Assembly: GCA_964475385.1 (NCBI GenBank)
Contig: CAYYWV010000043.1
Span: 1 to 22,078, forward strand
Source of the DNA: CAYYWV01 sp964475385
Lineage (GTDB): Bacteria; Pseudomonadota; Alphaproteobacteria; JAAXGF01
Direction of reading: 5' to 3'
Length of the DNA: 22,078 nt
This document shows, piece by piece, positions 6,360 through 14,745 of this stretch (within the stretch, counting starts at the first letter, position 1; every line of letters begins with the position of its first letter). A model generated the notes under the pieces. The model did not search any database. It was not told the origin of the DNA and was given only the letters and a program-made list of their open reading frames with translations. Made by a program: the position numbers and the translations under genes.

Positions 6360-9011
6360 TCAGGCGGCCTCGAGACCGTAAGGACCGTAGCGGAACCGCC
6401 GTCCGCCGAAGGAGAACAAGAAACCGTCGTCTGTTCTTTCGACATCGGCGGGCGGAATCGGCTCATCGGGCGGCGCATCCCCTTTCCCGGCGCGCCACAG
6501 GTGGGCGGGAAGCGGCAACTGCGCCACCGGAAGGCCGAAGGGCCCTGGGGGAGGTTCGGCGAAGCTCACGACGAGATCGCGCGCGCCCAATCGCGTCGCC
6601 GCCGGCTCGTCGCGCTGGAAGACGAGATCGGGATCTGAAAGCGCCGTCTCCCAGGGCAACAGTGCCTGCGCGGCCTGCGTGGCCTTGGCGGCCTCGCGTC
6701 CCGTGAGCTTAATGAGCTCCTCTTTCCAGGCGGCCGGATCGTCCATCTCCGCGACCAACGCCTTGAGCGCCTCGGGGTGGGTGGCCGCTTCGACGAGGAA
6801 ACGGTTCATGGCGGGAAGCCGCCATTCGGGATGACGGTCGAGCAACCGTCGGGTCGCGAGCAAGGGCGGCAGGTCGGGGTAAGGGCTGGACTCGCCGCCC
6901 ATGCCGTGGCCGCGGAAGTCCGCGGGGGTTTGGGCGGCCTTCGGCGTCAGAACATGGGCCGCGGGCCGCGCGAAACCTTCGGGACGGGCGTGCTCGTCGT
7001 GTCGATGAAGGCGTCCCAGGCGCTGGAGCAGCACGTCGGCCGGGCAAAGGTCGGTGAACAGGATATCGGCGTCGATGTCGAGGCTTTGCTCCAGGGTCTG
7101 GGTGCCGACCAGGATCAGCCCGCCCGGCGCGCGCTTGCGCCCCAACGCCGTTTCGACCGCATTGTCGAGACGCTCGCGGTCGACGGCCGCGAAGCGGCCG
7201 TGGTGCAGGGTGACGACGCCGTTGCAGCGGAACAGATAGGCCGCGTCCCCGCCGATCGCGCGTAAAGCGCGCACCGTCGCGACCGCGTCGCGCACCGTGT
7301 TGCGGACCACCAGGACCTTCGCGCCGCGCGCGGCGGCCTCGCAAACCTCGGCGGCGAGCGCTTCCGGGTCGTCCTGAAGGGGCGCGGCGGTCATGCGAAC
7401 GATCTTCTCGCGCTGCGACGCGCTGACCGCCCGCATCGCCGGCGCGCGGCCCGGCCCGCCCGAGGTCACCGCCGGGTAAGGAAAGGCCCGGGCCTCATCG
7501 AGCGGCGGGGGCGCGACGGCGCCGCTGCGCGTCGGGTCGAGAAGCCGGTCTCGCGCCGCCGCGCCCAGGGTCGCCGAAAGCAGCATCGCCTCGCCGCCCG
7601 CGCGGGCGTGAAGCGCAAGAAGATTGCGAAGGAGCGTTTCCATATAGCGGTCCGAGGCGTGAACCTCGTCCACCACCAGCAACGAGCGCAAAAGGGAGGC
7701 GGCGCGCATGTGGGCGTGACGCGCCTTGATCGCGCCGAGAAGCGCTTGATCCACGGTGCCGACGGCGATGGCGGCGGCGAGAAAGCGCTTGGGGTGCTCG
7801 GCCGCCCAGCGGGCGCGGTGCGGGTCGGCGCCGTCCTTCCGGTCGTCCCACAACACATCGAACCCCGGCAGCCGCCGGCCGGTCGCATCGTCGGCGCGGA
7901 TATAGCCCGGGACCGCGAGCACGACCGCCGGCCGGTTGTCGGGATCGGGAAACAGCCGCGCGACCGCTTCGCGCACGCGCGCGAACAAGGCGCTCGCCGC
8001 CGCCCGGGTGGGAAGCGCGAAATAGAGCCCGTCGACCCGCCCTTCGGCGAACAGGCGTGCGAACCGCCACAACGCCGCCTCGGTCTTGCCCGAGCCGGTC
8101 TCCGCTTCGAGGATGACGATTGGCCCGTCGGCGTTTGCGGCGGCGCGCTGCGCCTCGCTGGGCGTGAATCCGGATTGCGCGACGGACGCGAACGCGGCGA
8201 CGTCGGCGATGCGCGAACGAAAGCCGCCCGGATCGAGGCCGATGGCGCGGACAAGCGCGCGCGCCGTCTCGCAGGCCCGGCCATAACGGTCCGCGTCGTC
8301 CTCTCCGTTTGCGTAAGCAAAGGCGCTCTGGTCCGACCCCAGCCAGTCGGCCAGCATGACGAGCCCGGCGATCGCGTGCCAGAACGCGGGCGTTCGGGGA
8401 AGAGACGGCCCGTCCTCGACGAAAGCCCCGGGCAAGGAGGCCGTGAGAACCCGACCTAGCTTTTCGAGGGCCCGGAACGGATCGTAGGCGCCTTCCTCTC
8501 GCCACAGGACGCGACCCCTGCCGGCGGCGTCGCCCTTGAGGTCGGGCGGCGCGCCGTGATGGGCGATGCTCGCCCACAAGGCATCGTAGAAACGGCCTTG
8601 ATCGCCGCCGCACCAGTCGAGCATCCGCTCGAGGGGAAGCGCGGCGCAGAGGCGGTCGCCGAGCCTCCGGTCGCTTCCGTCGAGGAGAGGGGCGAGCGGC
8701 TTGATATGACCTTCTCCTCGCTCCGTCGCGTTCCAGCGCGCCTGGAACCCGGTGTTGGCCTTGCCGATATCGTGCAGGAAAGCGAAGGCGGCGAGCCGCT
8801 CCTTGCTGCGGCCGTCCAGCGCCTCCCGTTCGGCAAGGGCGGCGAGGCGGCGCTCGATCGTCGGCAGATCGAGAAGACAGCGCAGGCAGGCGGCGACATC
8901 GGCCGAATGGGCGGGCAGGCTGTGCCAGGCGACGACCGGGCCGGTCTTGTCGTCGGCGCGGCGGAGCTTGGCCCAGGCGGTATCGGTCGGCCGGTCCATC
9001 GCCCCGATCAT
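6360..9011 (-). CDS. cas3: Cas3, HD nuclease-helicase of type I CRISPR interference
   Basis: Cas3 is recruited by Cascade to the target R-loop, nicks the displaced strand and degrades it while translocating. From the ATG at 9011 the protein has 883 residues (E. coli 888). The N-terminal HD domain has His30, His35, the FLHDIGK motif (His80-Asp81) and SIAHHG near 148-153. The superfamily 2 helicase core has Walker A ETGSGKT (304-310), DEVH (448-451), LLSAT (477-481) and the motif VI string QRLGRLHRH, then a C-terminal domain. The ATG overlaps the stop of the upstream glycosyltransferase as ATGA (9011-9008) and has AAGG at 9017-9020 five bases before it. A second ATG at 8999 is possible but has a poorer ribosome binding site. 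Confidence 0.97.
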   Translation of the reverse strand: MIGAMDRPTDTAWAKLRRADDKTGPVVAWHSLPAHSADVAACLRCLLDLPTIERRLAALAEREALDGRSKERLAAFAFLHDIGKANTGFQARWNATERGEGHIKPLAPLLDGSDRRLGDRLCAALPLERMLDWCGGDQGRFYDALWASIAHHGAPPDLKGDAAGRGRVLWREEGAYDPFRALEKLGRVLTASLPGAFVEDGPSLPRTPAFWHAIAGLVMLADWLGSDQSAFAYANGEDDADRYGRACETARALVRAIGLDPGGFRSRIADVAAFASVAQSGFTPSEAQRAAANADGPIVILEAETGSGKTEAALWRFARLFAEGRVDGLYFALPTRAAASALFARVREAVARLFPDPDNRPAVVLAVPGYIRADDATGRRLPGFDVLWDDRKDGADPHRARWAAEHPKRFLAAAIAVGTVDQALLGAIKARHAHMRAASLLRSLLVVDEVHASDRYMETLLRNLLALHARAGGEAMLLSATLGAAARDRLLDPTRSGAVAPPPLDEARAFPYPAVTSGGPGRAPAMRAVSASQREKIVRMTAAPLQDDPEALAAEVCEAAARGAKVLVVRNTVRDAVATVRALRAIGGDAAYLFRCNGVVTLHHGRFAAVDRERLDNAVETALGRKRAPGGLILVGTQTLEQSLDIDADILFTDLCPADVLLQRLGRLHRHDEHARPEGFARPAAHVLTPKAAQTPADFRGHGMGGESSPYPDLPPLLATRRLLDRHPEWRLPAMNRFLVEAATHPEALKALVAEMDDPAAWKEELIKLTGREAAKATQAAQALLPWETALSDPDLVFQRDEPAATRLGARDLVVSFAEPPPGPFGLPVAQLPLPAHLWRAGKGDAPPDEPIPPADVERTDDGFLFSFGGRRFRYGPYGLEAA

Positions 9012-10231
9012 AATCGCCTTTTCTCGTCGCGCGAGCCCGAAGCCGCCCATTCGCCGGCGGCGCGATAAAGGCGCGCATAGTCCTCGATCACCGCCTCCCG
9101 GGTCAGGCGCGCCCGCGCCCGCGCCGCCACCGCCGCGCGATCGACCGGGAATCCTGCGACCAGCCGGCCGTTCTCGATCGTCGCCCGGTTGCCGATCTCG
9201 CCGGCCAGGCGCGCGCTGTCGATCACCGCATCGGTCATGATGATCGGCAGCCCGCACAGGCAGTACTCGGCGAACTTGGTGGGCGAAGCGACCCGGTTGG
9301 TGCCCGTGGGCTTGCGCAGCATGATCGCCACGTCGGCGGCGTTCAGATAACCGTTCATCTCGGAGAACGGGGCCGCGAGCGCGCGCGCGCTTCCTTCGGG
9401 CAGACCGGCGAGCGCGGCGCGCGCGGCTTCGACCGCGGGCGTCAGCGCCAGAAGCCGGGCGTTCGGATCATGCGCCCGGATCTCCCGGAACAGCGCGACC
9501 GTCTCGTCGAAGCACTGATAGGGCGCGAGGCTGCCGCTGTAGACGAAGACCCGCTGCGCGGGGCCGTAGCCCAGGCGCGCGCGCATCGTCTCGCGCAAGG
9601 CGGGGTCGAAGAAGAACGCCGTCTCGTCGGCGACGCAGGGCGCGACCGCGAAGGGCTTGCCGCCGAGCCGCGCCTCGTGCAGGGCGGCGAGCGGGGCGGA
9701 GACGAACAGCGCCGCCCGGCAGACGCGCGCGGCGAGCGCCCGATGCAAGCGGATCGCCGCCGCCTTCCACGCGCCGGCGGCGCGCCCGACAGGCCCGCGC
9801 GCGCCATAGCTTTCGACGAACTCGGCGAGCGCGTCGCCCCGGCAGTCCCAGAGCACCGGAAGCGCGAGCGCGCGCGCCGCCCAGCCTGCGGCCGCCGCGC
9901 CGTAATCGGTGCGGGCGTGCATCAGCGCGAATTCGCCGGGCCGCTTCACGAGCCGGCGCATGACCTTGAGCCCGTTGACGACGAGCGCGCCGGGCGCCGC
10001 CGGACGCAGGCCGCGGAACACGCGCACCGGGCAGCCGGCGAGCGCCTCGGCCGCCGCGCGCCGCGCGAGCGCATGGGCGTGGATCTCGCGGGTGCAGGCG
10101 AAGGCCCAGATCTCGATGTCGAGGCCGAGGCGCTCGCGCACGGCGCGCGCGTGCGCCAGCACCTGCGAATCGATCACCGTCTCGGGCAGCCCTTCAAACA
10201 GAACGAGAAGGATTTTCCGTCTGCGATCCAT
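9008..10231 (-). CDS. Glycosyltransferase, GT4-like, last gene of polysaccharide cluster
   Basis: This is a 407-residue retaining-type, GT-B fold glycosyltransferase, probably a cytoplasmic enzyme adding a sugar to a lipid-linked polysaccharide intermediate. Seen in the sequence: a hydrophobic first strand KILLVLFEGLP (6-16), FVYSGSLAPYQ (229-239) at the start of the donor-binding half, and SPTKFAEYCLCGLPIIMT (316-333), which is the usual nucleotide-sugar loop with a Glu two residues after the Lys-Phe pair. Donor and acceptor cannot be told. The ATG at 10231 lies 38 nt inside the 3' end of the heparinase-like gene; an in-frame extension upstream lacks family features. Its TGA overlaps the cas3 start codon, which is unusual for a sugar gene. 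Confidence 0.88.
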   Translation of the reverse strand: MDRRRKILLVLFEGLPETVIDSQVLAHARAVRERLGLDIEIWAFACTREIHAHALARRAAAEALAGCPVRVFRGLRPAAPGALVVNGLKVMRRLVKRPGEFALMHARTDYGAAAAGWAARALALPVLWDCRGDALAEFVESYGARGPVGRAAGAWKAAAIRLHRALAARVCRAALFVSAPLAALHEARLGGKPFAVAPCVADETAFFFDPALRETMRARLGYGPAQRVFVYSGSLAPYQCFDETVALFREIRAHDPNARLLALTPAVEAARAALAGLPEGSARALAAPFSEMNGYLNAADVAIMLRKPTGTNRVASPTKFAEYCLCGLPIIMTDAVIDSARLAGEIGNRATIENGRLVAGFPVDRAAVAARARARLTREAVIEDYARLYRAAGEWAASGSRDEKRRL

Positions 10232-12377
10232 AACCGTCACTGTAAGGAAGGGTCGGGCCGAGGTCGCGGAGCCGGGCGGGCGCGCCGTCCGCCCCTTCCG
10301 CGCCATCGTGGATCAGAAGCGCGTCGTCGGCGATCTCCACCGCGCGCAGAAGCCGTCCTTCGGGCGTCTCCAGAACCCCCGCCGCGCCGCGCGGCCCCCA
10401 GGCGACGCAGCGCGCGGTCCCTCGCCGGGGCAGCGCGAATAAGTCCGCGCCGGGGGGCGCGACCTCCCAGCCCTCGGCGCGCGGGACGTCGTGGGCGTCG
10501 GCGCTTCGGTACCGGTTGCGCACGCTCGCGTCCGGGGTGTAGACGAAGGTTCCGGGATCGAAGCTGTAGCATCCCTCTCCGAGCAGGAACTCAACGCCGA
10601 GATCGTCGTCGTGGCGGTGTCCGGTGGGCGCGGTCGCGGGGATCGTCCCGCCGCAACGGAACAGGACGAACAGCGCATCGGCGCGAAAGACATAGACCCC
10701 GAAATCGGGGAAGGCCGCGCGCCGCCACGCTTCGCGCGGGACGGGATGCGGGAAGGGAATGCGCCGGGTCCGCCGCGCTTCCTCTGGCAGGGTCGCGATG
10801 CGCGCGACCGCGGCGTCGAGATCGCCGAAAGGCGCAGGTTCCGCGCTTTCGGGCGGGGCTGCGCGAAAGCCGCCCGCGAGCGCCGCCGCAAGCGCCCCTT
10901 CGAGGCGCGGCTCGGGCGCGTTCTCGCCGTCGAACAGCGCGTGGACGGCGGCGACGAAGCCGCCCGCATCGAGCGCGTTCTCGCGAAAGCCCCCGGCGCT
11001 TTCCTCGCCCACGGGGTGGAGCTTGAACAGCCGCCCCGAATCGCAATCGCCGATCTGCGCGAAGCGCCCGTCCGCGCGCGTCACCGCCCGGGCGAGCGCG
11101 GCCGCGCGCCACAAACGCGCGAACACCGCCGGCGGGACCACGCTTTCCCTGCCTCCCGAATGACGGTGGCGCGGCAGCGGCGCGCGCGGGAAAGGCGGGC
11201 GGACGCGGACCGCCCGGTTGTCGTAAGAGGCGAAAGCGTCCGCGCGCGTCCGCTCGATGCCCAGGATCAGCGCGACCCCGAAGGCGCAGATCTCGCCCGA
11301 CAGCCGGTGATAGGCGGTCGAGCCCTCGTAGTTGCCGCCGTCGGGTAGGAACTGGCGCTCGCACTCGCCGATCAGCTCGCGCGCGGCGAAGGCGAGCCAG
11401 GCGTCGCTCTCGGCGTCCGCCGGCAGGCTCGCCGCCGCCCAGAGAAGGCCGATCAGGTCGCCGAGGTAATGGTTCGAGCGCCCGCTTTCCGACCATTCGA
11501 GATGGCTCGCGATATGGCGCGCGTGATCGCGCAAGGACCGGCAGAAGGCGGCGGCGAAGGGCGCATCCACGGCGATTCCCGCCGCGGCCAGAAGATCGAC
11601 CGCGAGCGCCATGTTGGCGGCCCGGATGCCGACGTCCATCGGGCAGGCCCAGTTGATCCCGAAGCGCGGCGGGTTGGCGGCGAGGAAGTCGAGGATCTGG
11701 GCGCGGGCCTCGCGGGCGTACGTCTCGGCCGCGCGCAGGCCCGAACGCCCGGCGGCGGCGAGCAGCGCGCACAGCGCGAGCTGGGGCAGGTGCTGAAGCC
11801 GCGCAAGCTCCCACGGAACCTTGACGTCCGCCCCTCGGTGGACGGGGATCGGCTGGTCGAAGGCGTAGACGTCCTCGCGCCAGCGCCAGCCCGACCGGAA
11901 GTCGAGCTGCCAGTCGATGGGCCGATAGGCGGGATCGTCGATCAAGGCCCACAATCGCTGGGATTCGGCAAGGTTCGCAGGGTTGATCCGGCCCGCGAGC
12001 CAGTCGCCCGCCGGATCGGCCTCGACCGCGGGGCCCGGCGGGTAGTAGCGCAGATAGAAGCCCTCACAGACGACCCCGTGGCGGACTTCGCAGGGCCCCG
12101 AGCCGAGAAGGTCGAAGCGGTGCGCCATGTGGTTCTCGGCGAGCCCGGCGAGGCGGCGGACGAGATCGTCCGGGACCGCCGTCGGGTCGAGATCGACCAG
12201 CCGCCGCGGGCGCTCGTCCGGACGCAAGGGACCGTAGCTGCCCGCGCGGTGGTCGCGGGCGCGGAGCCGCCGCGCCGCCGCGCGTCGCGCGAGATGCCCG
12301 CAGGCCTTGCGCGCCGCTATATGGGGCGGCAGCGCGAGCGCCCGGCGGACCAGGAAGCCGAGGCCCGGGCCGCTCAC
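10194..12377 (-). CDS. Heparinase II/III-family protein (polysaccharide lyase-like)
   Basis: The 727-residue protein has an N-terminal alpha-helical (alpha/alpha toroid) half and a C-terminal heparinase II/III beta domain. Candidate catalytic residues by family analogy are SNHYL (Asn302-His303), STAYHRLSGE (Tyr356-His357) and GHRHDDD (His587, His589), followed by DPGTFVY and RNRYRSADAHD. Family members cleave uronic-acid-containing glycans by beta-elimination. No signal peptide is visible at the start, MSGPGLGFLVRRALALPPHI, so it is probably cytoplasmic, as is usual for heparinase-like proteins coded inside polysaccharide synthesis clusters. Its role there is not settled (turnover, length control, or modification). 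The GTG start overlaps the upstream stop as GTGA (12377-12374). The frame remains open far upstream, but that part is the antiphase of the glycosyltransferase gene. Confidence 0.9.
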   Translation of the reverse strand: MSGPGLGFLVRRALALPPHIAARKACGHLARRAAARRLRARDHRAGSYGPLRPDERPRRLVDLDPTAVPDDLVRRLAGLAENHMAHRFDLLGSGPCEVRHGVVCEGFYLRYYPPGPAVEADPAGDWLAGRINPANLAESQRLWALIDDPAYRPIDWQLDFRSGWRWREDVYAFDQPIPVHRGADVKVPWELARLQHLPQLALCALLAAAGRSGLRAAETYAREARAQILDFLAANPPRFGINWACPMDVGIRAANMALAVDLLAAAGIAVDAPFAAAFCRSLRDHARHIASHLEWSESGRSNHYLGDLIGLLWAAASLPADAESDAWLAFAARELIGECERQFLPDGGNYEGSTAYHRLSGEICAFGVALILGIERTRADAFASYDNRAVRVRPPFPRAPLPRHRHSGGRESVVPPAVFARLWRAAALARAVTRADGRFAQIGDCDSGRLFKLHPVGEESAGGFRENALDAGGFVAAVHALFDGENAPEPRLEGALAAALAGGFRAAPPESAEPAPFGDLDAAVARIATLPEEARRTRRIPFPHPVPREAWRRAAFPDFGVYVFRADALFVLFRCGGTIPATAPTGHRHDDDLGVEFLLGEGCYSFDPGTFVYTPDASVRNRYRSADAHDVPRAEGWEVAPPGADLFALPRRGTARCVAWGPRGAAGVLETPEGRLLRAVEIADDALLIHDGAEGADGAPARLRDLGPTLPYSDGYGSQTENPSRSV

Positions 12378-13939
12378 GTCTGGTCCTTCCCTTCGGCTTC
12401 CGGCGCGAGCCGCGCGCAGAGCGCGTCGAGTATCCGCGCCGCATGGCGGTCCCAGCCGTAGCGCGCCTCGGCCTCGCGACGCGCCGCCGCGCCGAGCCGC
12501 GCGCACAGCGCGGGATCGTCGATCAGCCGTTCGAGCGCGTCCGCAAGCGCCGCCGCATCGCCCGGCGGAACCAAAAGGGCCGTGCGCTCGTGCTTCAGAA
12601 TTTCGCCGATCTGGTCGAGGTCCGAAGCCGCGATCGCCCGGCCCATGGCCATGTACTCGAACAGCTTGGTCGGCGAGCCGAAAAACGGCGAGCCGTCGCG
12701 GTTCGGTACATGGGGCGCGACCAGAATGCGCGCGACCGCGAGATGGGCGGGGCCGTCGGCCTGGGGGATGCGGCCGGTGAACAGCGCCGCGTCCGAAAGC
12801 CCCGCGGCGGCGAGGCGCGCTTCGGCTTCGGCGCGCATCATCCCGTCGCCGATCATGAGAAGCCGCGCGCCCGCGCGCAGATCGCCGCGCCGGGCGAGGA
12901 GCCGCGCGAAGGCTTCGGCCAGCACCTCGGCCCCGTGCCAGCGGCCGAAGCTGCCGATGAAGCCGATCACCGTCTTGCCCGCGAGCCCGAGGCGCGCGGC
13001 CGTCTCGCGGCCGTCGATGTCGGGGCGATAGGCGTCGAGATCGACCCCGTTGGGGTTGACGAGCACGCGCTCCGGCGCGACGCCGCGGGCGAGCAACTCG
13101 TCGCGGCTCGCGGCGCTGACCGCAACCACCAGGTCGGCGGTCTTGAGGGCGGCCTCCTCGTAGAGAAGGGCGAGACGCTCGAACAGCACCGGGCGGCCGT
13201 CCCAATGCCGCGCCATCCAGGGGATCGAGCCGTTGTACTCGCAGACATAGGGGCAGCCGGTCTCGGCCGCGAGCCGCGCCCCGGTCGCGTTCAGGAAGCT
13301 CATGCGTTGGTAGATGAAATCGGGCGCGATCGCGGCGGCGAGGCGGCGGGCGGCGGCGGCCATGGCGCGGTCGTAGGCGAGCTCGGGCAGACCGGGCAGG
13401 TTTCGCCCCAGGCCATAGACCGGCGGGCAAAGGGTGAAGCGGTCGTCCTCGGCGACGCCCGCGAGCCGGTCGCTGGCGAGCACATGGGTCTCGACGCCGC
13501 CCGCGCGCAGCCCCTCGATCACGCCCTTCACATGGCCGACCGAGCCGCCGGCGGTGACGTTGAACCAGTGGTCCGAGCGGAGATACAGCGCGCGCCGGGG
13601 CCGGAACGCGCGCGCCCGCCGGGGCTTGCGGGCGCGGAGCAATCGGCGCGCATCGCGCCGCGCGCGGGCGAGAAGGAAAGGCGCAGCCAGCGCGTCGCGC
13701 AGCAGCGCGGCCCCGGCGCCGACGAGGCTTGCGTCCGCCCGCTCGCGCCCCTCGGCGTCGCGCCAGACCACCGCGCCCGCGCCCTTGAGAAGGGCGTAAA
13801 GCGCGATCGCGTCGCGGTAGAGGACCGCATCGACCGAATCGCAGGCGATCTCCAAGCGTTCGGCGCGCAGCGCCTCGCGACGGCGGATGCGCGCGACCGC
13901 CTCGGCGCGGGTGAGGGCGAGGACGGGCGGGCGGCTCAT
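12374..13939 (-). CDS. Glycosyltransferase family 4 protein with N-terminal extension
   Basis: This is a 521-residue GT4-type glycosyltransferase. The GT-B fold begins only at about residue 117 (ALYLRSDHWFNVTAGGSVGH), with the glycine-rich acceptor loop AGGSVGH (130-136). Later strings are VVAVSAASR (271-279), VNPNGVDLDAY (294-304), IGFIGSFGRWHG (325-336), MIGDG (362-366) and SPTKLFEYMAMGRAI (422-436). The first 110 or so residues, rich in Ala, Arg and Leu, have no equivalent in an ordinary GT4 enzyme that I recognise; the tract near 87-114 is very basic and could bind membrane or RNA-like polyanions. The ATG at 13939 overlaps the upstream methyltransferase stop as ATGA. It is probably one step of glycan assembly; the sugar is unknown. 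Confidence 0.9.
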   Translation of the reverse strand: MSRPPVLALTRAEAVARIRRREALRAERLEIACDSVDAVLYRDAIALYALLKGAGAVVWRDAEGRERADASLVGAGAALLRDALAAPFLLARARRDARRLLRARKPRRARAFRPRRALYLRSDHWFNVTAGGSVGHVKGVIEGLRAGGVETHVLASDRLAGVAEDDRFTLCPPVYGLGRNLPGLPELAYDRAMAAAARRLAAAIAPDFIYQRMSFLNATGARLAAETGCPYVCEYNGSIPWMARHWDGRPVLFERLALLYEEAALKTADLVVAVSAASRDELLARGVAPERVLVNPNGVDLDAYRPDIDGRETAARLGLAGKTVIGFIGSFGRWHGAEVLAEAFARLLARRGDLRAGARLLMIGDGMMRAEAEARLAAAGLSDAALFTGRIPQADGPAHLAVARILVAPHVPNRDGSPFFGSPTKLFEYMAMGRAIAASDLDQIGEILKHERTALLVPPGDAAALADALERLIDDPALCARLGAAARREAEARYGWDRHAARILDALCARLAPEAEGKDQT

Positions 13940-14745
13940 CGTTCCGCGGGCTCTAGGGTGAAGTACCAGGTCGAGACCATCCACCAGGGCAGACGGTCGG
14001 CGATGCGCGCGTTCCAGGCGATGAAGCGCGGCGAGCGCGCAAGGACGATCCCGGAAAGCGACGCGCCCAGGAACGCCCCGTTGGCGAAGTCGGCCACGCG
14101 CAGCCCCGCCGCGCCCGCGCAGCGCTCCAGCATCGCCCGGGTGAAGAACACCACATGGCCCGAGTCGGAGTTGTAAGGCAACGCATCCTCGGCCCGCGCG
14201 TCCGCTTGCCCGCGGAAGCGGCGTTTGGCGCGCGAAAGCGCCGCGAGCCCCCGGCTCAGGCGGAGCCAGCGGTCGATGCGCTGCTCGATCTCGAAGGGGC
14301 CGTAGCCGTTGGGCACCGAGCCCACCATCAGTCCGCCCGGGGCCAGCAGACGCGCGTGCGCCGCGAGGAATCGCCCGGGATCGGGGACATGTTCGAGAAA
14401 GTCGGCGTAGACCACCAGGTCGAAGGCCACGCCCCCGGGCGCGGCGGCGAGAAAGCGCGCGCGTTCGCTTCCGAACCGGCGGCGGGCGTGGGCGAGCGAA
14501 GGTTCGTGCACATCGACGCCCCAGTAGTCGACGCCGCGGCCGATGATGTAGCGCGAGACCGCCTCGCCGTTGCCGCAGCCGAAATCGAGCACCCGCACCG
14601 GCCGGCCGAGCGCCGCCTGGCGGCGGTCGATCGCGGCCAGGATGTAGCGCAGCTTCTTCGTGTGCCCGTAGAGGTTCTCGGGCGGCAGCGGCGGCGCGGC
14701 GGCGCATACGGCGCGGCCGCTACTTGACGGCGTCGGCGATGACAT
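13936..14745 (-). CDS. Class I SAM-dependent methyltransferase
   Basis: The 269-residue protein has the class I methyltransferase motif I VRVLDFGCGNGEA (50-62), a motif II acidic region WGVDVHEPSL, and FDLVVYADFLEHVPDPGRFL, followed by LLAPGGLMVGSVPN, the ubiE/methyltransferase-11 and -23 pattern. Toward the C-terminus SDSGHVVFFTRAMLE is typical of methyltransferases in glycan clusters, where they methylate a sugar or a lipid-linked glycan end; the true substrate is not readable. It overlaps the preceding methyltransferase by 26 nt and the following glycosyltransferase by ATGA. There is only a weak GGGG upstream of the ATG at 14745. Confidence 0.88.
   Translation of the reverse strand: MSSPTPSSSGRAVCAAAPPLPPENLYGHTKKLRYILAAIDRRQAALGRPVRVLDFGCGNGEAVSRYIIGRGVDYWGVDVHEPSLAHARRRFGSERARFLAAAPGGVAFDLVVYADFLEHVPDPGRFLAAHARLLAPGGLMVGSVPNGYGPFEIEQRIDRWLRLSRGLAALSRAKRRFRGQADARAEDALPYNSDSGHVVFFTRAMLERCAGAAGLRVADFANGAFLGASLSGIVLARSPRFIAWNARIADRLPWWMVSTWYFTLEPAER

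Noticed and set aside
12378..13430. An apparent 350-residue N-terminal extension that would fuse extra sequence to the heparinase-like protein
   Set aside because: This part is the out-of-phase reading of the glycosyltransferase gene at 12374-13939; the GTG at 12377 overlaps its stop as GTGA and gives a sensible N-terminus.
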